Numbered from the stretch's first letter, positions 1-8,461 are shown. The stretch is 64,000 bases of DNA from Polynucleobacter sp. AP-Kolm-20A-A1 (GCF_018688315.1 NZ_CP061315.1:1798001-1862000), one strand, 5' to 3'. Made by a program: numbers and translations. The notes: a model not told the origin generated them from the letters alone.

Positions 1-283
1 AAAAATTCTTTACCGGCTTAAATGTAAACGGGCCGCGACTATTAGAGTCAAACTCAATGGTTACTGTACGAGCATAGTTAACCTGTGTATTGCCAACCTT
101 ATTAGGGCTAAAGGCTCTAACACCATAATCATTCTTGCTTGTCACTACATTAATTCCGGTGACCTCACACAAGGCCTTGTACATCGGAACCAACGCGTAA
201 CCAAAACCAAACATCATTACTGCTGCAATTAGCAGCTTTAATAAAATCTGGCGATTCAGTGATTGAGTTGAAACCATCGTCAT
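1..283 (-). CDS. ctaG: Cytochrome c oxidase assembly protein CtaG/Cox11 (C-terminus outside window)
   Basis: Membrane-anchored periplasmic copper chaperone that delivers Cu to the CuB site of oxidase subunit I. Only the first 94 codons are present; the gene runs off the left edge. Visible are a short cytoplasmic N-terminus, one membrane segment at about residues 13-31, and the family pattern ALVPMYKALCEVTG with conserved Cys39. The periplasmic domain carrying the CFCF copper motif lies outside. I chose the ATG at 283; a second ATG is two codons in. It lies directly downstream of the small oxidase ORF and ctaD, the standard cox order in Burkholderiales, so it is probably co-transcribed with them. 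Confidence 0.9.
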   Translation of the reverse strand, partial: MTMVSTQSLNRQILLKLLIAAVMMFGFGYALVPMYKALCEVTGINVVTSKNDYGVRAFSPNKVGNTQVNYARTVTIEFDSNSRGPFTFKPVKNF

Positions 284-291
284 CAAGGGGA

Positions 292-423
292 TTAACCCAA
301 CATACTCCGCTTAATCACAATACCAATAAAAAAAGTTACTACAACACTCAAAAGAATGAAGCCCATCCTGCGATTATTCGCAGCAAGGGCTTGCTTCTCT
401 GAAGAATTAAATTCCGGCTTCAC
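292..423 (-). CDS. Small single-pass membrane protein of the cytochrome oxidase operon
   Basis: A 43-residue ORF starting at a GTG inside the end of ctaD (17 nt overlap) and ending 8 nt before ctaG. The first half is polar ([20 protein letters not shown]); the second half is one hydrophobic segment ([16 protein letters not shown]) followed by a basic end. Size, position between ctaD and ctaG and topology match the 'cytochrome oxidase small assembly protein' found in betaproteobacterial cox operons. Its exact role is not established. A longer reading upstream would lie inside ctaD and is unlikely. The GTG start has no strong Shine-Dalgarno, so translational coupling to ctaD is likely. Confidence 0.7.
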   Translation of the reverse strand: MKPEFNSSEKQALAANNRRMGFILLSVVVTFFIGIVIKRSMLG

Positions 424-2026
424 GCATTTGCTCTGCATTAGGCGGAGTTTCAAAAGTGTGGTGTGGTGCTGGTGATGGAATTGTCCACTCCAAACCTTTA
501 GCGCCATCCCATGGCTTCATTGGTGCTTTCTCACCCTTGCCGCTATAGGCTGGCAGTACAACGAAAAGTAAGAAGTAAACCTGTGACAAACCAAAGCCTA
601 AGGCACCAATTGAAGCAACCGCATTGAAGTCTGCAAACTGTGTTGGATAGTCAGCATAGCGACGTGGCATACCTGCCAAGCCCAAGAAGTGCATTGGGAA
701 GAAAGTAATGTTAAAGAAAATCATGGAAGTCCAGAAGTGGATCTTGCCGCGAGTTTCGCTAGCCATGTAGCCAGTCCACTTAGGGCACCAGTAGTAGAAG
801 CCAGCAAACATTGCGAACAATGAACCTGCTACCAATACATAGTGGAAGTGAGCAACAACGTAGTAAGTATCTTGAACACCAATATCAATTGGCGCCATCG
901 CCAAGATCAAACCAGTAAAGCCACCCATTGTGAAAACGAAGATGAAGCCGATTGCCCACAACATTGGAGTTTCAAAGGTCATAGAACCTTTCCACATTGT
1001 TGCAACCCAGTTAAAAATCTTCACACCGGTTGGAACGGCGATCAACATTGTTGCGTACATGAAGAACAATTGACCGGTTACTGGCATACCAGTTGCAAAC
1101 ATGTGGTGAGCCCAAACGATGAATGACAAGATCGCAATCGATGCGGTTGCATAAACCATTGAGCTGTAACCAAACAATGTTTTTCTAGAAAATGCTGGAA
1201 CGATTTCACTGATGATTCCGAATGCAGGAAGAATCATGATGTAAACCTCTGGGTGACCAAAGAACCAGAAAATATGCTGGAACATGATTGGATCGCCACC
1301 GCCAACAGCAGAGAAGAATGAAGTACCGAAATGACGGTCAGTCAGAACCATGGTGATCGCACCAGCCAATACAGGCATCACGGCAATCAACAAGTAAGCA
1401 GTGATCAACCAAGTCCAGCAGAACATTGGCATCTTCATCAATGTCATACCGGGAGCGCGCATATTCAAAATGGTCACGATGATGTTGATCGAACCCATGA
1501 TGGAAGAAGCACCCAACAAGTGGAGAGCAAAAATTGCCATATCCATGCCAGGGCCCATTTGTGAAGTCAATGGAGCATAGATAGTCCAGCCACCTGATGG
1601 AGCGCCACCAGGAACAAGGAACGAGCTCAACAACAATGTTGCAGCAACCGGAAGAATCCAGAAGCTAAAGTTATTCATACGAGCAAATGCCATGTCAGAT
1701 GCGCCGATTTGCAAAGGCACCATCCAGTTAGCAAAGCCAACGAAGGCTGGCATGATTGCGCCGAACACCATCACCAAACCGTGCATGGTTGTGAGCTGAT
1801 TGAAGAACTCTGGGCGCAAGAACTGCAATCCAGGTTGGAATAACTCCAAACGAATTCCCAATGCCATCACACCGCCAGCTAACAAGCTAACAAATGAAAA
1901 GATCAAATACATCGTGCCGATGTCTTTGTGGTTGGTTGCGAACAACCAACGACGCCAGCCGTGTGGCGTGTGATCATCATGCGCGTGATCGTGTGCGTGA
2001 TCGTGGGTAGTAGAGACTGTGCTCAT
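407..2026 (-). CDS. ctaD: Cytochrome c oxidase subunit I
   Basis: Heme-copper oxidase catalytic subunit of 539 residues with 12 membrane segments. It reduces O2 to water and pumps protons. Heme a and a3/CuB ligands are visible: His82 in MHGLVMVFG, the HPEVY motif at 258-262 (CuB His with cross-linked Tyr), His307-His308, and His393/His395 in VVAHFHYV. The extreme N-terminus carries an unusual His/Asp run ([12 protein letters not shown], residues 8-19) before the [10 protein letters not shown] family start. The ATG at 2026 has a GGAG Shine-Dalgarno. It lies 41 nt after ctaC and overlaps the small membrane ORF at its 3' end. Confidence 0.98.
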   Translation of the reverse strand: MSTVSTTHDHAHDHAHDDHTPHGWRRWLFATNHKDIGTMYLIFSFVSLLAGGVMALGIRLELFQPGLQFLRPEFFNQLTTMHGLVMVFGAIMPAFVGFANWMVPLQIGASDMAFARMNNFSFWILPVAATLLLSSFLVPGGAPSGGWTIYAPLTSQMGPGMDMAIFALHLLGASSIMGSINIIVTILNMRAPGMTLMKMPMFCWTWLITAYLLIAVMPVLAGAITMVLTDRHFGTSFFSAVGGGDPIMFQHIFWFFGHPEVYIMILPAFGIISEIVPAFSRKTLFGYSSMVYATASIAILSFIVWAHHMFATGMPVTGQLFFMYATMLIAVPTGVKIFNWVATMWKGSMTFETPMLWAIGFIFVFTMGGFTGLILAMAPIDIGVQDTYYVVAHFHYVLVAGSLFAMFAGFYYWCPKWTGYMASETRGKIHFWTSMIFFNITFFPMHFLGLAGMPRRYADYPTQFADFNAVASIGALGFGLSQVYFLLFVVLPAYSGKGEKAPMKPWDGAKGLEWTIPSPAPHHTFETPPNAEQMREAGI

Positions 2027-2067
2027 GGATTACTCCGGTTTCGTTTTATCTGTATTTGTTAATCGAA

Positions 2068-3225
2068 TTACTTGCCGCCGCGCGCAGTAATAATTTCTTG
2101 GGTCTGAATCACTTCACCCGTCTTATTACCCCATGCGTTACGTGTGTAGGTCATTACTGCAGCGATATCGCCATCAGAAATCACACCAGCCCACTTCGGC
2201 ATCGCGCCCTTACCGTTGATAAGGATGTTGAACTGACCAGCCTTAGGACCGTTGACAACTTTGCTGCCGTCCAATGCTGGGAATGTGCCTGCACCTTTGC
2301 CGTTAGGCTGGTGGCAAGCCGCACAGTTCGCTGCATATACTTTTGCGCCGCGCTCTTTTTGCTCATCCAAGGTGTAAACCTTTGATGGATCGTCGCCGCC
2401 AGCACCCATTTCTTTTTTCTTCTCTTCAACCCACTTGGTGTAGTCCTCTTGGGAAACTACTCTCACCACGATAGGCATAAAGGCATGTTCTGCACCGCAA
2501 AGCTCAGAGCACTGACCGCGGAACGTACCAATCTTGTCAGCCCTAAACCAAGTGTCACGAACAAAGCCTGGGATCGCATCTTGCTTAACGCCAAATGCTG
2601 GAATAGTCCAAGCATGAATTACGTCGTTAGCAGTAGTAATCAAGCGAATCTTTTTACCTACCGGCACAACCATTTCATTGTCTACTTCCATCAAGTAGGT
2701 GTTTGATTTTGGCGCCAAGTTATTGATTGCTTCACGTGAAGTAGACAAAGTAGACAAGAAGCTAATACCTTCGCCCTCACCTTTGATGTAGTCGTAACCC
2801 CACTTCCACTGGTAACCAGTAGTCTTAATAGTGATATCAGAATTAGTAGTGTCTTTCATCGCCACAACAGTTTTAGTTGCAGGCAATGCCATACCGATAA
2901 CGATGAGCAACGGAATCACTGTCCAAATAATTTCTACAGTGGTGCTCTCATGGAAAGAGGCAGATTTATGACCGAGTGATTTACGGTGCTTGAGGATGGA
3001 ATAAAACATCACTCCAAAAACGCCCACAAAAATCAATGCGCAAATTACCAACATCATCCAATGCAACCAATGAATCTCTTGCATGATTTTGGTGGCAGGA
3101 GGCGCAAAATTCAGCTGATTAACAGCTGGGCCACCAGGCATGTTCTCTGCTGCATGAGCAAAAGCAGTGCCAAAAGCTACTGCGAAATAGAGCGAAGCCC
3201 TAGTGACTTTTCCAAATAAATTCAT
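2068..3225 (-). CDS. ctaC: Cytochrome c oxidase subunit II with fused cytochrome c domain (caa3-like)
   Basis: A 385-residue exported subunit: signal peptide (about 1-25), two membrane segments (about 57-77 and 97-118), a cupredoxin CuA domain with ligands His204, Cys239, Cys243, His247 and Met250 (motif GQCSELCGAEHAFM), then a C-terminal cytochrome c domain with heme motif CAACH (301-305) and a likely distal Met342. It takes electrons from cytochrome c and passes them through CuA to subunit I. The covalent heme c makes this a caa3-like rather than plain aa3 enzyme. First gene of the cox operon; a near-consensus sigma70 promoter lies about 90 nt upstream. Confidence 0.97.
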   Translation of the reverse strand: MNLFGKVTRASLYFAVAFGTAFAHAAENMPGGPAVNQLNFAPPATKIMQEIHWLHWMMLVICALIFVGVFGVMFYSILKHRKSLGHKSASFHESTTVEIIWTVIPLLIVIGMALPATKTVVAMKDTTNSDITIKTTGYQWKWGYDYIKGEGEGISFLSTLSTSREAINNLAPKSNTYLMEVDNEMVVPVGKKIRLITTANDVIHAWTIPAFGVKQDAIPGFVRDTWFRADKIGTFRGQCSELCGAEHAFMPIVVRVVSQEDYTKWVEEKKKEMGAGGDDPSKVYTLDEQKERGAKVYAANCAACHQPNGKGAGTFPALDGSKVVNGPKAGQFNILINGKGAMPKWAGVISDGDIAAVMTYTRNAWGNKTGEVIQTQEIITARGGK

Positions 3226-3313
3226 CTTATTCTCTGTTTATTGTCGTGAGCAAAGCAGCAAAAATGCCACAAAATGCCCAAAAAACGGTCTCAAGCCAAT
3301 ACATCCTGCCGTG

Positions 3314-3342
3314 ATTATAGGGTTAATTAGGCGCAACAACAA
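3314..3342 (-). promoter_or_regulatory. Predicted sigma70 promoter of the cox operon
   Basis: On the minus strand, TTGTTG (3342-3337), a 17-nt spacer, then TATAAT (3319-3314). The predicted start near 3307 leaves a leader of about 80 nt before ctaC. The palindrome GGGTTAACCC (3346-3355) sits just upstream of the -35, and a second AGGGTTAA (+ strand, 3319-3326) overlaps the -10, so a repressor or activator may act here. Read from sequence only. Confidence 0.65.
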
Positions 3343-3404
3343 ACAGGGTTAACCCAGCTTGATCCAATCTTGGCGAAGGTTTAAATGATAGTAAGCACTT
3401 ACAC

Positions 3405-4202
3405 TTAAGCAGAATCTGGCCTAGTCTTGCGTCCAATTTGATTTAGATCAATGTAAGCAACGTTGTCCTTGGCCTTTGCGAGATGCTTTCCTATCACCCA
3501 GGCATGCCCATAAACCACCTCTAATGTCAGTTTTTGTGGCAAAAACTCTGTTTTAGAGGTCTCGAACGCAGAAGGATTTGACAGTTTTAGCGCCTGTATG
3601 TCGGCCATCAATAACTCTGGCTTTTCATAGTCCAGGGTGAGGTACTCCATATCCATCACGGGATCAGAAAAACGCTCCCCAAGCAACGCATCGCCCATAT
3701 CGTGCATATCCCAGGGACTTAATAAATTCTTCAGCTGCAAGCCTGATGGTTCAGGGGCTCGCAACTCTTTAGCGGTATCGGGTCCAAGATAACTAAAAGC
3801 AATCAATCCCCCCTCCCTTAAGACTCGCCAACATTCCTGCAGAAAGTGTTTTGGATCCGGAAGATCCTGAATCAGGAGGTCACTAAAGACCAAATCAACA
3901 GAATTGTCAGGAAGATCCAATTTGCCAGTGGATTGGTAATGCGCAAATGGGGCTGCATTAGTACGAAATAAACTACGCCAATTCGATGAGGCCTTCGATC
4001 GCCACATTGCAAATCCTGAAATGCTGCCCTCTACAAGACTATGAATAGTCGCTCGCGGGTAACGATTTGCAAATGCTGCCAAATGTTTCCCGGGGAAATC
4101 GGGAACGATTAAGACATCCTTGATATCGAGTTTGACGATATCCAATTTTTGCAGCATGCGTTCTGCAATTTCATCTTGTAACCATCTGATTGGCTGGGTC
4201 AT
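3405..4202 (-). CDS. SAM-dependent methyltransferase, BioC-like
   Basis: A 265-residue class I methyltransferase. Late motifs are clear: DLVFSDLLIQDLPDP (about 103-117), CWRVLREGGLIAFSYLGPDT (about 124-143); the GPDT...EL stretch is typical of malonyl-ACP O-methyltransferase BioC, which starts pimelate synthesis for biotin. The SAM-binding glycine loop is degenerate: the expected GxGxG is replaced by VPDFPGKH near residue 33, so SAM binding or the substrate may differ. No other bio gene is adjacent, although birA lies 19 kb away. Divergent from comF with only 23 nt between start codons; a TATACT hexamer ends 6 nt before the ATG, suggesting a leaderless mRNA. Confidence 0.7.
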   Translation of the reverse strand: MTQPIRWLQDEIAERMLQKLDIVKLDIKDVLIVPDFPGKHLAAFANRYPRATIHSLVEGSISGFAMWRSKASSNWRSLFRTNAAPFAHYQSTGKLDLPDNSVDLVFSDLLIQDLPDPKHFLQECWRVLREGGLIAFSYLGPDTAKELRAPEPSGLQLKNLLSPWDMHDMGDALLGERFSDPVMDMEYLTLDYEKPELLMADIQALKLSNPSAFETSKTEFLPQKLTLEVVYGHAWVIGKHLAKAKDNVAYIDLNQIGRKTRPDSA

Positions 4203-4208
4203 TGGCTC

Positions 4209-4216
4209 AGTATACT
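4209..4216. promoter_or_regulatory. Symmetric bidirectional -10 element (bioC-like gene / comF)
   Basis: The palindrome AGTATACT gives TATACT on both strands. Leftward, 4214-4209 is followed by exactly 6 nt and then the ATG at 4202. Rightward, 4211-4216 is followed by 9 nt and then the comF ATG at 4226. The whole inter-start region is 23 nt, so any -35 elements lie in the opposite gene. Leftward TAGAAA (4237-4232) at 17 nt spacing is a weak -35 candidate. Confidence 0.55.
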
Positions 4217-4225
4217 CAGCGCCCC

Positions 4226-4969
4226 ATGCGATTTCTAGAGAAGATTTTTCAATCCCTTAGCCATCAAGTTTTACCAACGGCCTGCATTGCCTGTGGGCAC
4301 TTTCAAAAATTAACTGTTTGCAACAAATGCCTCTCCTCGTTGCAAACAGATGGCTTATTAAATTATGAATGCTGCATCCAATGCGGCATTGCATTGCGTG
4401 CCTATGAAATTCCAAGAAAGCTTTGCACACAGTGCATCAACCTGCCACCCTCTTTTGATCACACACTCTGCCTTGATCGATACGATGGCATTCTGCAAGA
4501 AGGTTTACATCAATTTAAATATCAAAAACGGATTGCATTTGCTGATGGGCTTTCTAGAGCGTGGAATCATGTTCTCGCCAGTCAATCAATGCATATATCC
4601 GCCGATTACTTGCTGCCTGTTCCGCTCAGCATTCAAAAATTAGCGGCTAGGGGGTTTAATCAAAGCTGGGAATTAGCTAGACGAATTTACTGCGCGTCAT
4701 ACATTCAAAAGTCTCCCTACATTCTCAAGCGACATCATTACTCATCGCATCAAGCAGGTGGAACGCTTGTCAATAGAAAAACTTCCATACAAGGGATGTT
4801 TTATATTGACCCAGTGCATATTGAGTTGCTAAAGGGTAAATCTGTGATTGTGTTTGATGATGTAATGACCAGCGGAGCGACCCTAAATGAGATTGCGCGC
4901 ATTCTGAAGGACAATGGTGCATCACGCGTTATCAACTGGGTTTTACTGAGAACCTCAAGACCCGCTTAA
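4226..4969 (+). CDS. comF: ComF family phosphoribosyltransferase-like protein
   Basis: A 247-residue ComF homologue, needed for natural transformation in several bacteria, where it acts with DprA on internalised single-stranded DNA. The N-terminus carries a zinc-finger-like set of Cys pairs (C20-xx-C23, C32-xx-C35, C50-xx-C53, C67-xx-C70). The C-terminal type I PRTase fold has the PRPP-loop motif VIVFDDVMTSGATL at about 207-220. I start at the ATG at 4226 rather than the upstream TTG at 4190, which would overlap the divergent gene. Followed 14 nt later by trmL. The PRTase substrate in this family is not settled. Confidence 0.88.
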   Translation: MRFLEKIFQSLSHQVLPTACIACGHFQKLTVCNKCLSSLQTDGLLNYECCIQCGIALRAYEIPRKLCTQCINLPPSFDHTLCLDRYDGILQEGLHQFKYQKRIAFADGLSRAWNHVLASQSMHISADYLLPVPLSIQKLAARGFNQSWELARRIYCASYIQKSPYILKRHHYSSHQAGGTLVNRKTSIQGMFYIDPVHIELLKGKSVIVFDDVMTSGATLNEIARILKDNGASRVINWVLLRTSRPA

Positions 4970-4983
4970 AAAGTAAAAACGAA

Positions 4984-5454
4984 ATGTTTAACATTGTTTT
5001 ATTCGAGCCAGAAATTCCACCCAATACAGGCAATATCATTCGCTTGTGCGCAAACACCGGTGCAAAATTACATTTAATTGAGCCGCTTGGCTTCCCCATG
5101 GAAGACGCGAAGCTGCGTAGAGCAGGCCTGGACTATCACGAGTTTGCCAAAGTGAAAGTTCATGCAAATTGGGCGCAATTTTTAAAAGATGAGAGTCCTG
5201 ATCCACAGCATTTGTTCGCACTCACCACAAAGGGTAGCGGCAGTTTTCACGAGGGGAAGTATTCTCCAAATGATTATTTTGTTTTTGGCTCCGAAACCAA
5301 GGGCATCACCGACGAAGTAAGAAGCTCAATACCCACTGAAAATCAAATGCGCCTGGCAATGCAAGATAGCAGTCGTAGTTTGAATCTATCAAATACAGTA
5401 GCTATCGTAGTTTATGAAGCTTGGCGCCAGAATGGTTTGGCTGGAGGTAAGTAA
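4984..5454 (+). CDS. trmL: tRNA (cytidine/uridine-34-2'-O)-methyltransferase TrmL
   Basis: SPOUT-family (trefoil-knot) methyltransferase of 156 residues that 2'-O-methylates the wobble nucleotide of tRNA-Leu isoacceptors using SAM. Family signatures are complete: N-terminal LFEPEIPPNTGNIIRLCANT, the knot loop FVFGSETKGI, and the C-terminal DSSRSLNLSNTVAIVVYEAW. Length matches TrmL of E. coli. Probably co-transcribed with comF (14 nt gap); there is no good Shine-Dalgarno sequence. Convergent with gpsA, 11 nt apart. Confidence 0.95.
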   Translation: MFNIVLFEPEIPPNTGNIIRLCANTGAKLHLIEPLGFPMEDAKLRRAGLDYHEFAKVKVHANWAQFLKDESPDPQHLFALTTKGSGSFHEGKYSPNDYFVFGSETKGITDEVRSSIPTENQMRLAMQDSSRSLNLSNTVAIVVYEAWRQNGLAGGK

Positions 5455-5465
5455 AGTACATTACC

Positions 5466-6485
5466 TTAGGCTTCGATTTTAGGATCGCGGCCCATTAATT
5501 TTTTAACGGCTTCTGATGGAGTGAGTTTTCCGGAGAGCACCTCTCCCATCATCGCAGTAATTGGCATCTCAACATTCAATCGTTTTGCCAAATCTCCCAC
5601 GGCTGCTGCGCAGAGCACGCCTTCAGCAACGTGTCCTAAGCCCGCCAATATCTCCTGCAAAGACTTTCCTGCCGCAAGCTCAAGACCAACTCGACGATTA
5701 CGAGACAAGTCACCAGTAGCGGTCAGAATGAGGTCGCCAACACCAGTAAGTCCCATGCAAGTCTCTGGCCTACCGCCTGCAGCCTTCACAATCCGCATCA
5801 TCTCTGCAAGTCCACGCGTCAATACAGCTGCACGTGCATTTAATCCAAGATCTAAACCATCTCCAATACCAGCGGCAATCGCCAATACGTTCTTAATGGC
5901 ACCACCCAACTCCACGCCGATCAAATCATCGCTGGAGTAAACGCGCATGTTGCCATGGTGAAAAGCGGCTTGCACCCTCTCGCATAACTTAGGGGATATG
6001 CTTGCAACTGTTAATGCACAAGGCATTCCTGCGCCCACTTCACGCGCAAAACTCGGGCCCGATAAAGCGCCGTAAGAATGCACTAGGCCATGGCTGTGTA
6101 ATTTATCTTCGCGCTCCACTACTTGATGAGGCAATAGCGCAGTCTTGGGCTCCAAGCCCTTGCACAGCCAAATAATATTTAGGGGGTGCTCCGCTATCTT
6201 TAAAACCTGAGCAATCGTTTCAGACAAACCAGACATCGGTGTCGCAATAACCAATAGATCATTGCTAGAAAGTTTTTTGATTAACTTTGTAAAGTCACTC
6301 TCAAAGAGTAAATTTTGAGGAAGCTCAATACCGGGTAAGTAAGAGAGGTTCTCACCGCTCTTCTGAATTTCAGCTAATTGATCTGCGCTGCGAGACCACA
6401 AACAAACTTCACCCTGAAGATGACGCGCGGCTTGCACCGCCATCGCCGTTCCCCATGCGCCAGCGCCAAGCAGGGTCACTTTCAT
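5466..6485 (-). CDS. gpsA: NAD(P)+-dependent glycerol-3-phosphate dehydrogenase
   Basis: Reduces dihydroxyacetone phosphate to sn-glycerol-3-phosphate, the backbone precursor of phospholipids. 339 residues. The N-terminal Rossmann motif LGAGAWGTAMA is at 6-16 and the catalytic-lysine region GGAIKNVLAIAAGIGDGLDL lies in the middle of the chain. The C-terminal helical domain is complete. Last gene of the leftward rhodanese-grxC-secB-gpsA unit, 24 nt after secB, a conserved order in Burkholderiales. Confidence 0.97.
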   Translation of the reverse strand: MKVTLLGAGAWGTAMAVQAARHLQGEVCLWSRSADQLAEIQKSGENLSYLPGIELPQNLLFESDFTKLIKKLSSNDLLVIATPMSGLSETIAQVLKIAEHPLNIIWLCKGLEPKTALLPHQVVEREDKLHSHGLVHSYGALSGPSFAREVGAGMPCALTVASISPKLCERVQAAFHHGNMRVYSSDDLIGVELGGAIKNVLAIAAGIGDGLDLGLNARAAVLTRGLAEMMRIVKAAGGRPETCMGLTGVGDLILTATGDLSRNRRVGLELAAGKSLQEILAGLGHVAEGVLCAAAVGDLAKRLNVEMPITAMMGEVLSGKLTPSEAVKKLMGRDPKIEA

Positions 6486-6509
6486 GATCTGTGCGCTCGC
6501 TATAAAAGC

Positions 6510-7034
6510 TTAGTGAGGAAGAATAATTTTGCTCTCATCAGCTGCGTCGTCATTCTTTGCTGATGCAGCTTGATGGGCCTGCATCAAGCGATGCTCGTAC
6601 ATGCCGTGGAAATTAATTTCATTCAAATGAATCGGCTGGAAGCCAGCACGACTAATGATGTCGGCAATATTGGAACGCAAGTAGGGATACAAAATAGTTG
6701 GGCAGGTAATGCCCAACATAGGATCCACTTGTTCTGGCGGAATATTGCTAAATTCAAAAATACCGGCTTGTTTTGCCTCAACCAAGAACAATACTTTTCC
6801 ATCAACTTTTGCAGTAACAGTAGAGCTTAGGGCAACCTCAAAAATCTGGTCGCTTACAGGGCCTACTGCTATGTCAATTTCCACTTGCACTTGAGGCTCT
6901 GAAGCCACCAACAAAATTTGGGGCGCATTAGGCTGCTCCAGCGACAAATCTTTCAAATAGATACGCTGAATTCGAAATGAAGGGGCTTTTGAGTTGTCGG
7001 CGCCTTCTTGTGGCGCGGAAGATTGTTCAGTCAT
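6510..7034 (-). CDS. secB: Protein-export chaperone SecB
   Basis: Cytosolic tetrameric chaperone that keeps preproteins unfolded and hands them to SecA. 174 residues, slightly longer than E. coli SecB because of a polar N-terminal extension (about 20 residues) and a charged tail. The core [19 protein letters not shown] and the [17 protein letters not shown] segment are typical. Third gene of the rhodanese-grxC-secB-gpsA unit; the grxC stop lies 24 nt upstream. Confidence 0.97.
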   Translation of the reverse strand: MTEQSSAPQEGADNSKAPSFRIQRIYLKDLSLEQPNAPQILLVASEPQVQVEIDIAVGPVSDQIFEVALSSTVTAKVDGKVLFLVEAKQAGIFEFSNIPPEQVDPMLGITCPTILYPYLRSNIADIISRAGFQPIHLNEINFHGMYEHRLMQAHQAASAKNDDAADESKIILPH

Positions 7035-7058
7035 TGCTAACTTTCTTTTGTAAATTCA

Positions 7059-7313
7059 TTAAACCAATAAAGGATCGAGTTTTCCTGCGCGATCTAAGGC
7101 AACCAAGTCATCATATCCGCCAACATGGGTCTCGCCAATATAAATCTGAGGTACGGTACGACGACCAGTGCGAGTCATCATAATTTCGCGTTGTGACGGA
7201 TCACGATCAATCAAAATCTTTTCAAGGTTGCTGACGCCTTTTTTGAGCAAAAGCTTTTCAGCCATAACGCAATATGGGCAAACTTGAGTGCTGTACATTG
7301 TTACTGGAGGCAT
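7059..7313 (-). CDS. grxC: Glutaredoxin 3
   Basis: Small glutathione-dependent dithiol oxidoreductase, 84 residues, with active site C12-P-Y-C15, the cis-proline TVPQIYI segment and the GGYDDL glutathione-binding motif. It reduces disulfides and glutathionylated proteins in the cytoplasm. An AAGGAG Shine-Dalgarno precedes the ATG, unlike the upstream rhodanese. It sits between the rhodanese and secB, and the glutathione it needs is made by gshA-gshB a few kb away. Confidence 0.96.
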   Translation of the reverse strand: MPPVTMYSTQVCPYCVMAEKLLLKKGVSNLEKILIDRDPSQREIMMTRTGRRTVPQIYIGETHVGGYDDLVALDRAGKLDPLLV

Positions 7314-7323
7314 CGCTTTCTCC

Positions 7324-7737
7324 TTACTTCACCAAAGGAAGCGCTGCGGCCTTCCAGGCCTGAACGCCACCATCTAATGCGCCAACTTCAACAAAGCCCA
7401 TTTTTTGGGTTTCTGCAACAAACTTGCGAGACTGCGCACCTGATTCGCAAACCAAAACAACTGGATGTTTGCGATCTAATTTAAGCTTTTCAATTCCAGC
7501 GGCTAAACCAGCCGTACCAAGCAGTTTTGCCCCAGGCAAATGTCCGGCTTTAAACGCCTCTTCGGAGCGCAAATCCAAAACATAGGCCTTGCGGCGATTA
7601 ATCCAGATTGTGGCTTCAGTAGGAGATAAGCCTTTGCCGCCAATAAGCGTAGATAATGTTGGTAGGAAAAGCGCTGCGCCCGAAACCAATAGGAGGGCAA
7701 TAAGCGCTAAATTATCAATTTGTGTGAGAAAGTTCAT
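7324..7737 (-). CDS. Membrane-anchored rhodanese-like sulfurtransferase
   Basis: A 137-residue protein with one N-terminal membrane segment (about 9-28) followed by a single rhodanese domain. The likely catalytic Cys97 lies in the loop CESGAQSR, which fits a sulfur- or selenium-accepting active site rather than an inactive Cdc25-like one. The physiological donor is unknown; the neighbours grxC, secB and gpsA suggest thiol chemistry at the membrane. I choose the ATG at 7737; a GTG lies just before it at 7740. A perfect TATAAT ends 6 nt upstream of the ATG, so the mRNA is probably leaderless. Confidence 0.85.
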   Translation of the reverse strand: MNFLTQIDNLALIALLLVSGAALFLPTLSTLIGGKGLSPTEATIWINRRKAYVLDLRSEEAFKAGHLPGAKLLGTAGLAAGIEKLKLDRKHPVVLVCESGAQSRKFVAETQKMGFVEVGALDGGVQAWKAAALPLVK

Positions 7738-7743
7738 CACCGG

Positions 7744-7753
7744 ATTATAGAAT
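7744..7753. promoter_or_regulatory. Overlapping divergent -10 elements (rhodanese / gpmA)
   Basis: On the minus strand TATAAT (7749-7744) is followed by 6 nt and then the ATG at 7737. On the plus strand TAGAAT (7748-7753) is followed by 6 nt and then the ATG at 7760. The two hexamers overlap by 2 nt. The whole space between the start codons is 22 nt and has no Shine-Dalgarno in either direction. Confidence 0.55.
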
Positions 7754-7759
7754 GGCTCT

Positions 7760-8449
7760 ATGAAACAACTTGTCCTTATTCGTCATGGCGAATCCGCCTG
7801 GAACCTTGAAAACCGCTTTACTGGATGGGCGGATGTTGACTTAACCCCTAAGGGCGCAGAGCAAGCGCTTGCTGCAGGTGAAAACCTACGAAAAGCAGGG
7901 TATGAGTTTGACGTCGCCTACACCTCTGTTTTAAGGCGAGCTATTCGCACTCTTTGGCACGTTCAAGACACAATGGACCTCATGTGGCTTCCGGTAGTTC
8001 ATAGCTGGAGATTGAATGAGCGTCATTACGGTGCGCTCACTGGTCTTAATAAAGCGGAAACTGCAGCTAAGTATGGTGACGAGCAAGTACATATCTGGCG
8101 TCGCTCTTACGATGTTCGTCCGCCACTTTTGGAAGGTGATGATGAGCGCAACCCAAAAAATGATCGTCGCTACTCAAAATTAAATGCTTCTGACATTCCC
8201 CTTGGTGAATGTCTTAAAGACAATGTTGAGCGTGTACTTCCGCTATGGAACGAATCTATTGCGCCAGCACTCAAAGCTGACAAGCGCGTTTTATTAGTTG
8301 CGCACGGGAACAGCATTCGCTCATTGATTAAGTATTTAGATCAAATGTCTGATGAAGCCATTATGGAAGTTAACGTTCCTAATGGAGTTCCTCTTGTATA
8401 TGAGTTAGATGACAACCTCAAACCTATTAAACATTTTTACTTGGAATAA
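7760..8449 (+). CDS. gpmA: 2,3-bisphosphoglycerate-dependent phosphoglycerate mutase
   Basis: Glycolytic/gluconeogenic enzyme interconverting 3- and 2-phosphoglycerate through a phosphohistidine. 229 residues. The catalytic motif [10 protein letters not shown] has His9; the family stretch FTGWADVDL follows. [12 protein letters not shown] and the second catalytic-histidine region [12 protein letters not shown] are present. First gene of a rightward unit with ctpA (12 nt gap) and the ThiF-family gene. Start choice is fixed by the divergent rhodanese; a TAGAAT hexamer 6 nt upstream suggests a leaderless message. Confidence 0.97.
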   Translation: MKQLVLIRHGESAWNLENRFTGWADVDLTPKGAEQALAAGENLRKAGYEFDVAYTSVLRRAIRTLWHVQDTMDLMWLPVVHSWRLNERHYGALTGLNKAETAAKYGDEQVHIWRRSYDVRPPLLEGDDERNPKNDRRYSKLNASDIPLGECLKDNVERVLPLWNESIAPALKADKRVLLVAHGNSIRSLIKYLDQMSDEAIMEVNVPNGVPLVYELDDNLKPIKHFYLE

Positions 8450-8461
8450 AGTACAAAACAC

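Noticed and set aside
842..1564. Plus-strand ORFs across ctaD and similar long ORFs opposite other genes
   Set aside because: They are shadows of the real genes: no family features, unusual amino-acid composition, no ribosome sites.
5445..5466. AGGTAA...TTACCT hairpin between convergent trmL and gpsA
   Set aside because: Only 6 bp, AT-rich and with a 10-nt loop; no clear U-tract. Not enough for a terminator call.
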